In this document: piece after piece, positions 46,695 through 58,069 of the stretch
How positions within the stretch are numbered: position 1 is the stretch's first letter
Layout of the letters: every line of letters starts with the position of its first letter
NCBI GenBank assembly: GCA_949592205.1
Contig: CATIUR010000001.1
Location: forward strand, 335,674,250-335,738,249
Reading direction: 5' to 3'
From: Helichrysum umbraculigerum
Lineage: Eukaryota; Streptophyta; Magnoliopsida; Asterales; Asteraceae
Length of the DNA stretch: 64,000 bases
Translations under genes and position numbers: made by a program
Notes under the pieces: generated by a model
Told to the model about the DNA's origin: nothing
Databases searched by the model: none
What the model saw: the letters and a program-made list of their open reading frames with translations, nothing else

Positions 46695-47476
46695 TTACGA
46701 ATTTTCCCTCCAAAATCGGATTCGAAAATTTCAAAAACCGACAGAGTGTAGCGAAACTTTTCCGACACTAAAATAAAGCTATTCTAAGCCTAAAAACAAA
46801 AGTTGAAATTACAAAATTTTCGCGTTTTTCCCGCCAAAATTTCGTCCGAAAACGTCAAAAAATGGCCGGGTAAAATGAAACTTTTTCTAGCCTAAAATTG
46901 AACACTTTTAAGACTATGGAAAAAATTTGAAAACACACAAATTTTTCGGAGTTTCCCGCCAAAAAACTCTTTTTTTTTTTTTTTTTTTACGAATCTAGAA
47001 CGAGGTTAATGTCGGAGAAAAATCGCAACGTCGCAACGGTACGTCGCAGAAGTCCGATGACTCAATTAAGAATCGAAAATGCGACGTAGCGTCCTACGTC
47101 GCAGTCCAACGTCGCAGAGGCTAGCGACGTCGCAGCCTACGTCGCAATAACCACTTAAGGTCAAAATAACGACGTCGCAGGTAACGTCGCAACTCTACGT
47201 CGCAAAATCAGTTACGTCGCACGCGACGTCGCACGTGACGTCGCAGGTGACGTCGCACAGTCGGGCTGCAGCGGCCAAAACCCCAAAAATCGAAAATTTT
47301 CGAAACCCTAACGAATTTCGAAAACCGAACGACGAACAAACCCAGAAAAACTCTTCAGAAAACGGAATCTTCAAGCCAATCAACCCAGAAACGAAGATTA
47401 AACAATAAAACCTTCGCGAATCAAACCGAAAACGTTCTAAAGCACGATCCAAAACCGACGAATCCTTGATTCTACG
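46695..47476 (-). other. Leader of the copia-type element with ACGTCGCA cluster
   Basis: About 780 bp of untranslated leader between PBS and gag. 47,022-47,262 contains at least 13 copies of ACGTCGCA plus one inverted copy in about 240 bp. Also holds GC-poor stretches with TTTTCCGAC/CGAAAATTT repeats. The ORF 47195-47581 reading through it is a shadow that includes the LTR. Confidence 0.85.
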
Positions 47477-47488
47477 GCTCTGATACCA
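47477..47488 (-). other. Primer binding site, initiator tRNA-Met type
   Basis: TGGTATCAGAGC on the minus strand, two bases inside the right LTR. Standard PBS of copia elements; fixes the orientation as minus. Confidence 0.93.
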
Positions 47489-47490
47489 GT

Positions 47491-47931
47491 TGTTAGTCCC
47501 GTACACGTGGGATCTGATCGGATCGTTTGATTGATTGCTATTGCGGAATGATAAACAATCAATATAATGAACCACGAACACAAACGATTCTATAACGTTT
47601 TCTGTATATTGACAATTGAAGTATAATCGTTACAATCACCAAATTCGTTTTCTCTGCCTCTCTCAAACACAAAAACGGCTCACACACACACTCACTTCGT
47701 CCAACCCTAAATCTGACTTGTAACTCACTATTTATATCGACCTAATGGGCCCTGCGACGTTAGGCCCAACGTCGCAGGCCCAACCCAATGCGACGTAGCC
47801 CATGTCGTCGCTATGTATATTCTATATAATTACATTTTGTTTACGCACTGAACACTATACATATGCAGACTAATTGACTTTAACAATTACAATAGTTTGA
47901 CCAACTGACTGACACACAAAATGCACCAACA
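47491..47931 (-). repeat. 5' LTR of the copia-type element
   Basis: Copy of 42279-42719 with no difference found by eye. A TATTTATATC-like TATA element precedes the downstream leader when read on the minus strand only weakly, so the promoter is not assigned. Confidence 0.93.
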
Positions 47932-48718
47932 CCTTGCTTGATAAAGTGTTAGTCACTAAGTATTTAAGTAATTGTGGTGTTTTAAATGATTACTCTATGT
48001 TAATTGCGTTATGTGAACAACTTAGGGTTAGCAATTTTGACTTTTGAAAGTCAACAAAAAGTTGGCTAGCTTGCATGAATAATATGATAGGTTGAAAATT
48101 GCATGACCATGCTTGTACTTGTTTTACTAGTCAAACTAGGCAATATAACTAGAGAATCATCATTTTTTTAAATAGAAAGTCTTAGACCACACCAAATACA
48201 TGGGCATGATAACTTTTTTTTTTTTTGTGCACAACCTAGTTTGTTTAAAAATCAGGAGATGTTTGAAATAGTTTAGATCATGTATGCATGAATAGGTTAA
48301 AATTATGGCATGCGGATACTTGAAAACACCATTTGAGGAAAGCTTTGTCCTAAAAAGTCAACTTGAAGTATTGAAATTTTAAGACAAAACATTTTATTCA
48401 AAAACCTTACTTCAACTTGCACTCCCAAAGTCAAACCCCTTTCAGTAATGATGTTAGCATTAATTGTGAATTCTTGACATTTCAAACTTGGTTAACGCCA
48501 AACTTTGCGAATGACAATACTTCACAATAAAATAGTTGCCATTTCAACACTATGTTTTTCTGAATGATGATATTACCTTGTTAAATTTAATTGTTCGTTA
48601 CTTGAGAACATTACATGTTCAATGTAATCTTTAGATTGTCTAGAAATTAAAGCCCTCACTTCGAAATTCTTCGAAGCGTGCTTAAAATTTCTCTTTCTTA
48701 AAAGATCCATTACTTTAA

Positions 48719-50515
48719 ATGTTCTCAGGTACAATGCCACCAAAGAAGCAATTAAACCCAGCACGACCCCTTGTAGGATCTTTAGCGTGTCTGAGTGCCA
48801 CACCAGCTTACGACAGAATGGCACGTATCTGGAGAGATAAGAAATTTGGGCGTCTCAGATATATTGATTGGGATATTATGCAAGCATTGGGATTCAAGCA
48901 AAGACTCGAGAGCATACTTAGTTACACGGTTGATGGACGGCAGTTCGAGTCATTCAAGAGATTGTTTAGTATTGATGAGCCTGTATACGTGGAGATGGTT
49001 ACCGAGTTTATGGCTACCTACAAATTTCAGAAAAAGCGGAGAGTTGAAAATTGTTCCATCTCATTCCAATACATGGGCAGCTTGCACACCTTGTCACTTG
49101 CCCAGCTCTCACGACACCTAGATTTGTACACACCAGAAGAAATTCAATCCCCTCTGTTCACTAATGGAGCCACCTCTGTTTCTATCGCGACAACACACGC
49201 TGAAGCATGGAGTCAACGGTCACCTACACCATACTTCTCGGGTATTAAGGCAACCCGACTTAGAGATCCAGTCCTACAGATCCTACACAAGATCATAGCT
49301 TGCTCATTTGACGGGAAGCATACGACTAGCGGTCGAGATTCTAGATTTGATGTCGCTCTTATGGCATGTATCCTCGAAAAAAGAAACATGCAGGTTCCCC
49401 ATCTAGTTGCCCAGTGACTTCTGGAAGAAAAAGTTTTTGGTAAGAAAAGATCGTATTTGGGCTCGGTGATTACCAGATTGATCCAAAAAATGGGATTACT
49501 TCGGACATCGGATGTCGAGAAATTTAAATCAGGATGGAGTTCTAAGCCATTAGACTACTATATTCTTAACAGTATGGAAATACTCCAGATCACGAAAGAT
49601 GGCGTTGTTTATATCAAAGCACGAGCAGTGGATCCTGACAGTGTTGACACATTGGTACCAGACCTGGTTCTGCCAAAGGAAACAAGGAAAAGGAAGCATC
49701 CGCAAGAACCTAATGATTCGGTTACAGGAAATGATGATGAGGATGATGATGATGATGATAACATCCCACCACCACCACCAGCAATGCCACCACATACTAG
49801 GGCGGGACCCTCTACTCCTGCCCCTAGACCACGAGTGCCCGCACACATCTGCCATTACGGGACACCCCCGGGCTCAGATTATTGGTATTGGCTGATGCAG
49901 ATGCAGGTTAGGTGCTATACAGCCATCAGATAGCGGACAACTGGGATGCCCGTGAGCCCTCTCCCGGACTTACCATGTGGGATGGGCCGAGCACCACCAC
50001 ACATATATCCACGTGCAGTCCCTACTCCAGCACCTCGACCGCAGCCAGGCCGTGGACATGTTATACCACCTCGGATTGTCATTCCTAGAGCACAGCCACC
50101 CCCAGTGCAGGTACCCATCACGAGTTAGACTGTTCCGTTAGTTGTTGGATGTTTCAGAGTACACACATCGAGAGGCAGCAGGACATCTAGAGTCTCTACA
50201 CGGACTGTCACCATTCAGAGTCCCAGGACTGGCAGACATACCATCCCTTCAGCTACTGTACCTGTACGGGTTTCTTCTCATAGACAGACAGACCTCTTCC
50301 AAGACAACACACACCAAGGATCAGCCATGTTCCCGCTCGACAGCTTCGAAATACCATCAGGGCCACTAATCGATCAGCTGATACACCAAGGAGCTTTTAC
50401 ACTAGGAGAAGAAGCTATCCATGATGCATCAAACGAAGGCACCAACGATCAGCATGATGACTCTTCATCAGACGAGACTTCTCCTGGACCTACCGCATCT
50501 ACAGCAGCAGCATGA
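48719..50515 (+). pseudogene. Athila ORF1-like reading frame, copy 2 (three stops)
   Basis: Same frame as copy 1 (33731) over its whole length, broken by TGA at 49415-49417 (CGA in copy 1), TAG at 49931-49933 (CAG) and TAG at 50126-50128 (CAG). Two of the three are C-to-T changes of CAG or CGA codons, the signature of deamination of methylated cytosine. All three positions are also stops in copy 3, so copies 2 and 3 share one dead ancestor. Confidence 0.65.
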
Positions 50516-51731
50516 TCATCAGCAGAGCAATGGATTGCTCCACCTTCTGACTCCTCTATACTTTCTACCAAAACATTATTCGCTACTTTATTATTGTCTG
50601 TATTGATGTACGATTGATGCCTCGACATCACACCTATCTATTTACTGCTTTATTACGCTTTCACTTTATTTTTCTTATTAGCAGCTATTATTTGATTGTT
50701 GAGTGGATTGTGTATTTGACCAAACGACTATTTATCGAAGGCCGGATCAAAGGAGGCATTAGACCCCACGGTGGAGAATTCTGGAGCCATAAGCTACAAG
50801 CCGCGGACAAGCAAACTCCTAACAGTTAGCAAACAACGAGCACAGCAAAAGTGGTACACCGTTCCAAAACCCTCTATCCGTTTAAAGCTTCGATTATCTC
50901 ACCCAATATTCCAAAACTAAGTGTGGGATCCTTAATACCACACAACACTTATGAAACAATCCAAAGATAAGTAGAATCTCTAAGTGCGGGATACTTCGAC
51001 AAGAGGTGTTCAACAAATAGATTCGAACATTAGGGACAATGTTCCTCGAAGTGTGGGATATTCGGTCTACAACCGCAAGTTTTACCTCTTGTCCGTAAGC
51101 CAAACAATATTTTCATCAAAAGGCTAAAAATGGAAAAAATTTCAAAAAAAAAAAACATCGCTCTTTGGAAATCCTATCTTTCAAAACTATGAATTACAGC
51201 GAGAAACGAGTTTTAACAAAGAAACAAAACTGTTTTAGAATAAGATACGGACGAAAAAGGCAACACATGGCTAGGCACATACTAACCAAAACATTCGATT
51301 CGTGAGGATTGAGCCCATAATTAGCATTCATCTTTAATGCTTCACTTTTCGTTTCATGTGTGTGTCGATGTATGCATTTGAATTAGAACTTGCTCTTGTA
51401 ATGCATTTCGAGATCACATCGATGAGTGCCACACGTGGCATAGGTACAACCTATCTTGATAGCTTCCAAGGAATCCAAAACACCTTTCCACCATCAAACA
51501 TCCACCCACTCAACACCCACTCTTCACACCAAAGATCTCCTATCATTTATCCCGAACCTACAGAAGTCTCATCAACCCACAAACCTTCGGAGACACTCCC
51601 AAATTCCTAAGACCTTTGCAAGAAAAGCCAACATAACCCAAAATCATTAGAAACCTTCCAGGCCATGAAGTACATTATTAAGATCGGCAGAGTAGAAAAA
51701 AAGGAATCGAAAGAATCACGCCGGCACAATC

Positions 51732-51983
51732 ATGAAAAGGGCCAAGAAAAAGGAAGAATCCAAAGAAAAAAAGAAGAAGCTATGTAGTCCTTTCAAAAAG
51801 CTAAGGAATTTCAAAGAAAAGCTTCAAGAAAATACAAGGAAAATCATCACACCCCTCACCACTTACCTTCTTCAAACCAAAAACCCAATTCCTTCCAAGA
51901 TATCTCGAAAGGTTAGTATCGTCCTCATCAAAAGTGATGGAGATTTGATTCTCGATCAAGCCTATGACGAGAATGCTGCATGA
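51732..51983 (+). CDS. Lys-rich small retroelement ORF, unit 2
   Basis: 83 codons, start MKRAKKKEESKEKKKK, then a basic and serine-poor body. Intact here and at 61078, frameshifted at 36747. No family recognised; it may be chance, as the copies are recent. Confidence 0.3.
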   Translation: MKRAKKKEESKEKKKKLCSPFKKLRNFKEKLQENTRKIITPLTTYLLQTKNPIPSKISRKVSIVLIKSDGDLILDQAYDENAA

Positions 51984-52269
51984 CTGGCTATCCGAGTGAT
52001 TGACACTAGTAAGTAGGAAACCCTAAACACTTGAGTGATTTGAGTGACCCACTTGTGAGGATTGCCTAGTCATGATCACCATATAAGTTGCCCGAAGAAG
52101 GTATCAAGTTCTATAAATCCTTAGTTTCCAGTAAAAAACTCTTTCATAACCATAGTTTTACATTTTCTGAAAATAGTATTTCTAGCAACTGATGCAATTA
52201 GAATACTTCCAGAAGCTTTTTATGAATGAGTTTTCTTGAGGACAAGCAAAGTTCTAAGTGTGGGATACT

Positions 52270-54828
52270 TGATATCGCGTAAAAAGTCATGTTTTTACTA
52301 CCGATATCTCTCTCATTCTGGAACGATTCTTGGCATTTTAACTCAAATATAGGACAAATCGGTAACATTATGCCAAGCTGGTCAAAACAAGGTTGCACGA
52401 GAAAAATCGAGCAAAACGGATGTAAAATGAAGATTCCACATACGTTTGAAGATTCAAGGCACCAAACCGAGATTTCAAGACTAAAGTGCCCATCACCAAG
52501 ATCCATCCTATCCAAGATGTTCGTTTTCAAAATACGAATCCAACAGAAGAAGAATCGACTAAAACGGATAAAGAATGAAGATTCTACGCCCGCCGGAAAA
52601 TTCAAATGATTCGTACGCAATATCTGGAGTTAGTGACCTCACCTCAGGGACTATCTTATGTCAAAATCTTCGTTTTTGAATTACGAATCCAACGCAAAAA
52701 GAATCTACTCAGACGGGCGCATAACGAAGAAAACACGCACGAATCAAGAAACGAAGCAAAAGACGGCGAAACGGGGCGGGTGGCAGCCACCAGCCGCCGG
52801 CTTACCACCAGCCTTCGCCGGCCTACTGGTGGGCGGCGCCGGCCTGCTGTCCACCGCCCCGGTTTCCTTTTTTGGCTAATTCTCGTACTTGGTGCGCCTA
52901 CTTTCCGCGTTGTACAGTACCCGGTGCACCACCTTTCCGCGTTGTACGGTACCTGGTGCACCTTTTTACCCACATTACGCTAATGTGCACCCCTTGATAC
53001 TAATGTGAGCCAAACCTCTCCTATAAATAGGAGGCTTGAGTTCATTTGCAAGACACACCTTCCGTACTTTGGAAAAACTCTTTCTTTCTTACTTTCTCAC
53101 TAGAAAATCTTTTGTAGTCTTTCTCATTCTAGGATTATTGTAATTAGTCAACGGACTAACATAGAAGTTAGGGCGAACGCTATAGATTCGGAGATCAATC
53201 TTTGTACGTGCGAAAGAGTTTGTCAATTATAATAATACGCTGCTACGCATTTAATTCCGGGTGATATCTAAACTTTTATTATACTTGTCTCATTTCATAT
53301 TTTGAATATGTATTATTGCCTGGTATGTGATTTATTTGTTGCCATGAATTGCGAGTAGTTTATTATTGTGATTGCTGATGATGTAGATAATTATAAGTAA
53401 GGATGTCATTACATAATCAGTGCACGATAATCGTAAAATGATATAACGGCCCCTATTCAACTGTTTATTCGGTATAGTGCTGGAAATGCTTTAGGCAAAG
53501 TACAAACGTACGGAAGCCGGTAAAATGACCGAAGGTAGTTATATCATTGGAATCAGCTCTGGTTTAAAAGTTGGAACTCCGGAAGGATAATACAACTACA
53601 CAACTAACTGGTGTATCCTACGAGAGTCAATGCATTATAAAATAATGTTCGTAAAACACGTTCAGATAAAATAGGAGATAATAATCCTTGTACTATTAGG
53701 ACTTTATGAATTTAAGTTTAATTTATGGAGTACCCTTTCCAGTTATCCACGTGACTGCAACCTAGTAATTAGGACCTGATCAACTTTAATTATGGTAAGT
53801 AGTTATTTGTGCCCATGACATGCAATAAGTAAGACACAATGAAACCACTCGTTGTATATATTAGGTTTACATTTCTGCACTGCTTTACATTTAATTAGAT
53901 AGAGTGTCACTTTCACTGTCAATTACTCTTGACCGCGTGTTGGATATAAGAAGCCGTGGAATTCTCATGTAAAGTACACTGTCTATTATTGAAAGGCATG
54001 GTCCTCATATGAAACATGTTTTAACAAACTGTGAATAACCTGGAGATATATAACTGTTTGAAAAGGAGAACTTAAACCATAAGTCGAAGTAACTAGAGCT
54101 TAATCGAGTAAAAACAAGACTTAGGAATAAGAGTAAAGTCCTAGTGACCTTGAACCCTTAAAACACTAAGCCTTACACAATCGACGGTCCAAGCATACAA
54201 AGTTATTAATCTGCATGCTAATAAAGTAGTAAACTACCTTAGGGGTTAAGAACGGTCGGACCTATGAGACGATACGCTACTGATTCATGCACCTCGGTAT
54301 AAAACCAAAATAGGTTGCTCATCTTTAAACTAGATGAGTATTGGAAGTTTGCATATTGCTCCGATCAGAATCACGATAACCTAGTTCCAAGTGACACGCC
54401 AATGGGAAATTGAGTTGGTAGGGTTCTAGAGTTTACACCTAGTAGTTTAATTGCCACATTAAGTATCAACCCTATTTGTTCTGTCATCCTGAAATATTAA
54501 TTATCGAAATCTCAGCAATCACATCTTTATCTTTATCTGCTTTTCCTGTACTTTAATTTACTGCAATTTACTTTCCAGCATTTTAATTATCTGTCTTTAA
54601 ATCCCAAACCTACCTACTTTGTTCCATCCTAAATATTTCCCTACCGAAAGTGTCAATTTTAATCGCCCACACGTTTGGATTCATAGAACGATCTTAGGTT
54701 ATACTTACCGCTTACTAACCAGAGTAGGTAGTACGGTTAATTTAAGCCCCGCAAAATATAAATTTAAAACCCCTGCTGCGCTCGCATCATCATTTGAAAA
54801 AAAACAACGACACGGTGTGAGCACAACA
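52270..54828 (+). repeat. LTR copy 2 of the Athila-like element (complete)
   Basis: TGATATCGCG to GCACAACA, 2559 bp. TATA box at 53022-53029 within CTCCTATAAATAGGAG. Closer to LTR copy 3 than to copy 1 at many diagnostic positions (for example GTACTTGGTGCGCC, GAGCCAAACCTC). Confidence 0.9.
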
Positions 54829-54834
54829 AGTTTT

Positions 54835-54852
54835 TGGCGCCGCTGCCGGGGA
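54835..54852 (+). other. Primer binding site, tRNA-Asp type (unit 3)
   Basis: Identical to the PBS at 39826-39843 and six bases after LTR copy 2. Confidence 0.8.
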
Positions 54853-55003
54853 ATCACAAACGTAGATTTAAAATTACCTTAAGTAATAAGTATTTAGGAG
54901 ACCCTTCCGAACGAAACCTTTTCGGGTATCTTTCGAAAGTTAATTTAAGTGATTTTGTTAATTTAATGTTAATTTAGTTAATTAGGATAATATTAGTTCG
55001 AAA

Positions 55004-55939
55004 ATGACAACTCGAAAACCCACTTCTTGCCTCATTTCAAAAGACGAACTGATGGCGATGGACGATACAAAATTCTTTGACTACTTAGTAGGAGAATTAG
55101 GATCTGATTTCTTTTCACCTTCCTCCTCTAAAGCTAAAGAAACTTCCGAAACCCTAGAAGAATTTAGGACCTCACCTTCTATTCCAAAACATTGCCTGGA
55201 CTTTGATAATACGGATCAGTTACCTGACCTAGCATCATCTCCAGAAGATCACTCTCCAACTTTACAATTGCCTGAATTACCAAATTCTGTCCACTTCGAT
55301 TATCTTCCCGAAGAAAATCATGAAGTAGAACCACCGAAAACGTGTGACCTAATTACCCTCATTCCTGAAACTTCAGTGTATGGAAACACTTTGTCAAATT
55401 CTCATAATGACGGCATCTCTCCATTCTTTTCATATGGACACAAGTACACCATCTATCGAGTGGTGGACAAAGTTTCATCAGTCGAGCCAGAAAACCCTTG
55501 TTCTGAAGAATGCCTCCTGGGCGAATCTTTCAATCCTTCTCGTAGAGTAGACATTTATAGGACATTCGTTAGGAAATTATACTCCTCCGATTTTCCCTTT
55601 TCATACGAACAACGAGAAAAGATCACCGATCTTAACGAACAAGTAAAATTTCTATTTCGCCTGTCAAATCATGAATGTGAAAGCACTCTCACCAATTTCA
55701 GAGACCAAGAGCTAAAGTTTATAGCGGATTTAGATCCACTTTTTGAATCATTTGCCGACATGGATTTCCTTCCAATATCCATGATATTAATCCATCACAA
55801 CGTCAACGCAATGATCAATGAACTCGAGCTCTGGATAGAACGGGACCCGATGATTCCTATCATCATCCCTGGTAAAATTCCATTCTTTGTTGACCCCGCT
55901 TCCTACTTGATCTCAAAATTGCGAGACGTTTTTTCCTGA
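55004..55939 (+). CDS. Unknown 311-residue retroelement protein (ORF A, unit 3)
   Basis: Same length and start as 39995-40930, intact. Differences include PPKMFDL to PPKTCDL, ETLVYG to ETSVYG, EERNLGE to EECLLGE, VDVYR to VDIYR and NVTAM to NVNAM. No domain recognised. The two intact copies next to three broken ORF1-like frames suggest either later decay in the 3' ORF or constraint on this one. Confidence 0.6.
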   Translation: MTTRKPTSCLISKDELMAMDDTKFFDYLVGELGSDFFSPSSSKAKETSETLEEFRTSPSIPKHCLDFDNTDQLPDLASSPEDHSPTLQLPELPNSVHFDYLPEENHEVEPPKTCDLITLIPETSVYGNTLSNSHNDGISPFFSYGHKYTIYRVVDKVSSVEPENPCSEECLLGESFNPSRRVDIYRTFVRKLYSSDFPFSYEQREKITDLNEQVKFLFRLSNHECESTLTNFRDQELKFIADLDPLFESFADMDFLPISMILIHHNVNAMINELELWIERDPMIPIIIPGKIPFFVDPASYLISKLRDVFS

Positions 55940-56075
55940 TCCCACCAAGAAAAGAACCGATACAGCCCTCCTCACCAAGAGAAAAGACCTTCACGTCAAG
56001 CTTGTTCGAATCTTCTCCTTCACCAAATATCCTTTCACTTCCTCACAAAAAGCACTAATCAGCAACCTCTTCAAG

Positions 56076-56414
56076 ATGGTAGATTCTACAACCGGAGACC
56101 CTAATTCGCCGGAAGAGAAAGCATTTCTGGAAGTCATCGATAAACTCACTCACAATCTCAATTATAAAAACCAAGGACCACGCGATGGTTTGTCAAACCC
56201 TAAAAAGATAAGAAAGGCATATAATAGGTTAATTAGCGATCTTGTCAATTTAGGATACGAAGAACGAGAAGTCCTAGGGAACATAGAGAACAGTCATTTC
56301 CATTTAATTTACAATGTCATCTTGGAACTTTCAAAATGTTTTGTGCCTAACCATGTTCACTTAAGGGAGCAAATCTCGACCCTTTCCCTTTGGAGGGATC
56401 GGAACGAATCATAA
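56076..56414 (+). CDS. Unknown 112-residue retroelement protein (ORF B, unit 3)
   Basis: Same as 41067-41405 except one residue. Function unknown. Confidence 0.5.
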   Translation: MVDSTTGDPNSPEEKAFLEVIDKLTHNLNYKNQGPRDGLSNPKKIRKAYNRLISDLVNLGYEEREVLGNIENSHFHLIYNVILELSKCFVPNHVHLREQISTLSLWRDRNES

Positions 56415-58069
56415 AACCATTCTCTCCGAAAAGGTCGAGGCTCGCGACTTTAAATGAGCATATTTTAATACATATATATATAATAAAATTTTGAAAGTTT
56501 CCCCTAATAGAAAACGTTTTTAAATTATTGTCTGAATACACACGCGTCTAAAAGAACGTACACCTCCTAAAGCATTTTGCCTAAATAGTTGTACATTCTA
56601 TAAACCCACGTCAGACAAAGATTTTTAAACACCAAAAATAGCTTAAGTTTAATATTTTAGGTTGATTTTAATTGTTCCGCAAAAGTTTGTGCGTTTCTTA
56701 AATTGTTTATAACGTAACAAGAAACTGACAAGTAACTAGTTACAGGTAATACATTTAAGACTCATCACCATTATTAGTGGGACATTAGAAATTAACCTAG
56801 GACATTAATACTTGCCAATTAAATTGCATTTGGGACCATAAGTAAGTACCATGGTACTTAGGACATGTACATGTACCCTAAAGGACCATAAACCTTCCTT
56901 AACTCCCCATAATTCAAAAACAAGAAGTAAACTTCCTCTTCCTCCCCTCTCCCTCTCATAAATCGGCCACACCATGACCACCATGAATCCACCATCAAAA
57001 CTTCGTCAAATCATGTAATTTTGGGTCCTTTCGAGCTCCTTGTTGCATATACTCCTCGGTTGTACTTTCGTTTTTGCATTTCATTCACTAAAAGTAAGGT
57101 ATGATCACAAAACTCACTTTAAATATGAAAGAACTTGTTCCTTGTAGTTATCTAAGTTAGTAGCTAGGAATTAGAGCCTTTCTTGGTTAGATGCTTAGGA
57201 ACTACATGCTACTACCACTTATCCATGCTAATTCACACATGTTTGACTTTCTCAAAAGGGTAAACTTTGATTTAGTCTAGAGCCTTGCTTGATAAAGTGT
57301 TAGTCACTAAGTATTTAAGTAATTGTGGTGTTTTAAATGATTACTCTATGTTAATTGCGTTATGTGAACAACTTAGGGTTAGCAATTTTGACTTTTGAAA
57401 GTCAACAAAAAGTTGGCTAGCTTGCATGAATAATATGATAGGTTGAAAATTGCATGACCATGCTTGTACTTGTTTTACTAGTCAAACTAGGCAATATAAC
57501 TAGAGAATCATCGTTTTTTTAAATAAAAAGTCTTGGACCACACCAAATACATGGGCATGATAACTTTTTTTTTTTTTGTGCACAACCTAGTTTGTTTATA
57601 AATCAGGAGATGTTTGAAATAGTTTAGATCATGTATGCATGAATAGGTTAAAATTATGGCATGCGGATACTTGAAAACACCATTTGAGGAAAGCTTTGTC
57701 CTAAAAAGTCAACTTGAAGTATTGAAATTTTAAGACAAAACATTTTATTCAAAAACCTTACTTCAACTTGCACTCCCAAAGTCAAACCCCTTTCAGTAAT
57801 GATGTTAGCATTAATTGTGAATTCTTGACATTTCAAACTTGGTTAACGCCAAACTTTGCGAATGACAATACTTCACAATAAAATAGTTGCCATTTCAACA
57901 CTATGTTTTTCTGAATGATGATATTACCTTGTTAAATTTAATTGTTCGTTACTTGAGAACATTACATGTTCAATGTAATCTTTAGATTGTCTAGAAATTA
58001 AAGCCCTCACTTCGAAATTCTTCGAAGCGTGCTTAAAATTTCTCTTTCTTAAAAGATCCATTACTTTAA

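Larger units (their letters stand above)
42279..47931 (-). mobile_element. Gag-only copia-type LTR retrotransposon
   Basis: LTRs of 441 bp at 42279-42719 and 47491-47931 (TGTTAGTCCC to GCACCAACA) read as identical. CCTTG is duplicated at 42274-42278 and 47932-47936. The PBS complementary to initiator tRNA-Met (TGGTATCAGAGC, 47488-47477) lies inside the right LTR, so the element runs on the minus strand. The purine tract AAGGGGGAGTT (42730-42720) lies inside the left LTR. One ORF only (gag, 44385-46694); 42720-44384 is non-coding and has no protease, integrase or RT. Architecture agrees with the TR-GAG class of plant non-autonomous elements. Identical LTRs mean recent insertion. Confidence 0.93.

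Noticed and set aside
47195..47581. 128-codon ORF with CDVTCDVT repeats
   Set aside because: It is the translated ACGTCGCA motif cluster plus part of the LTR and PBS of the copia element.
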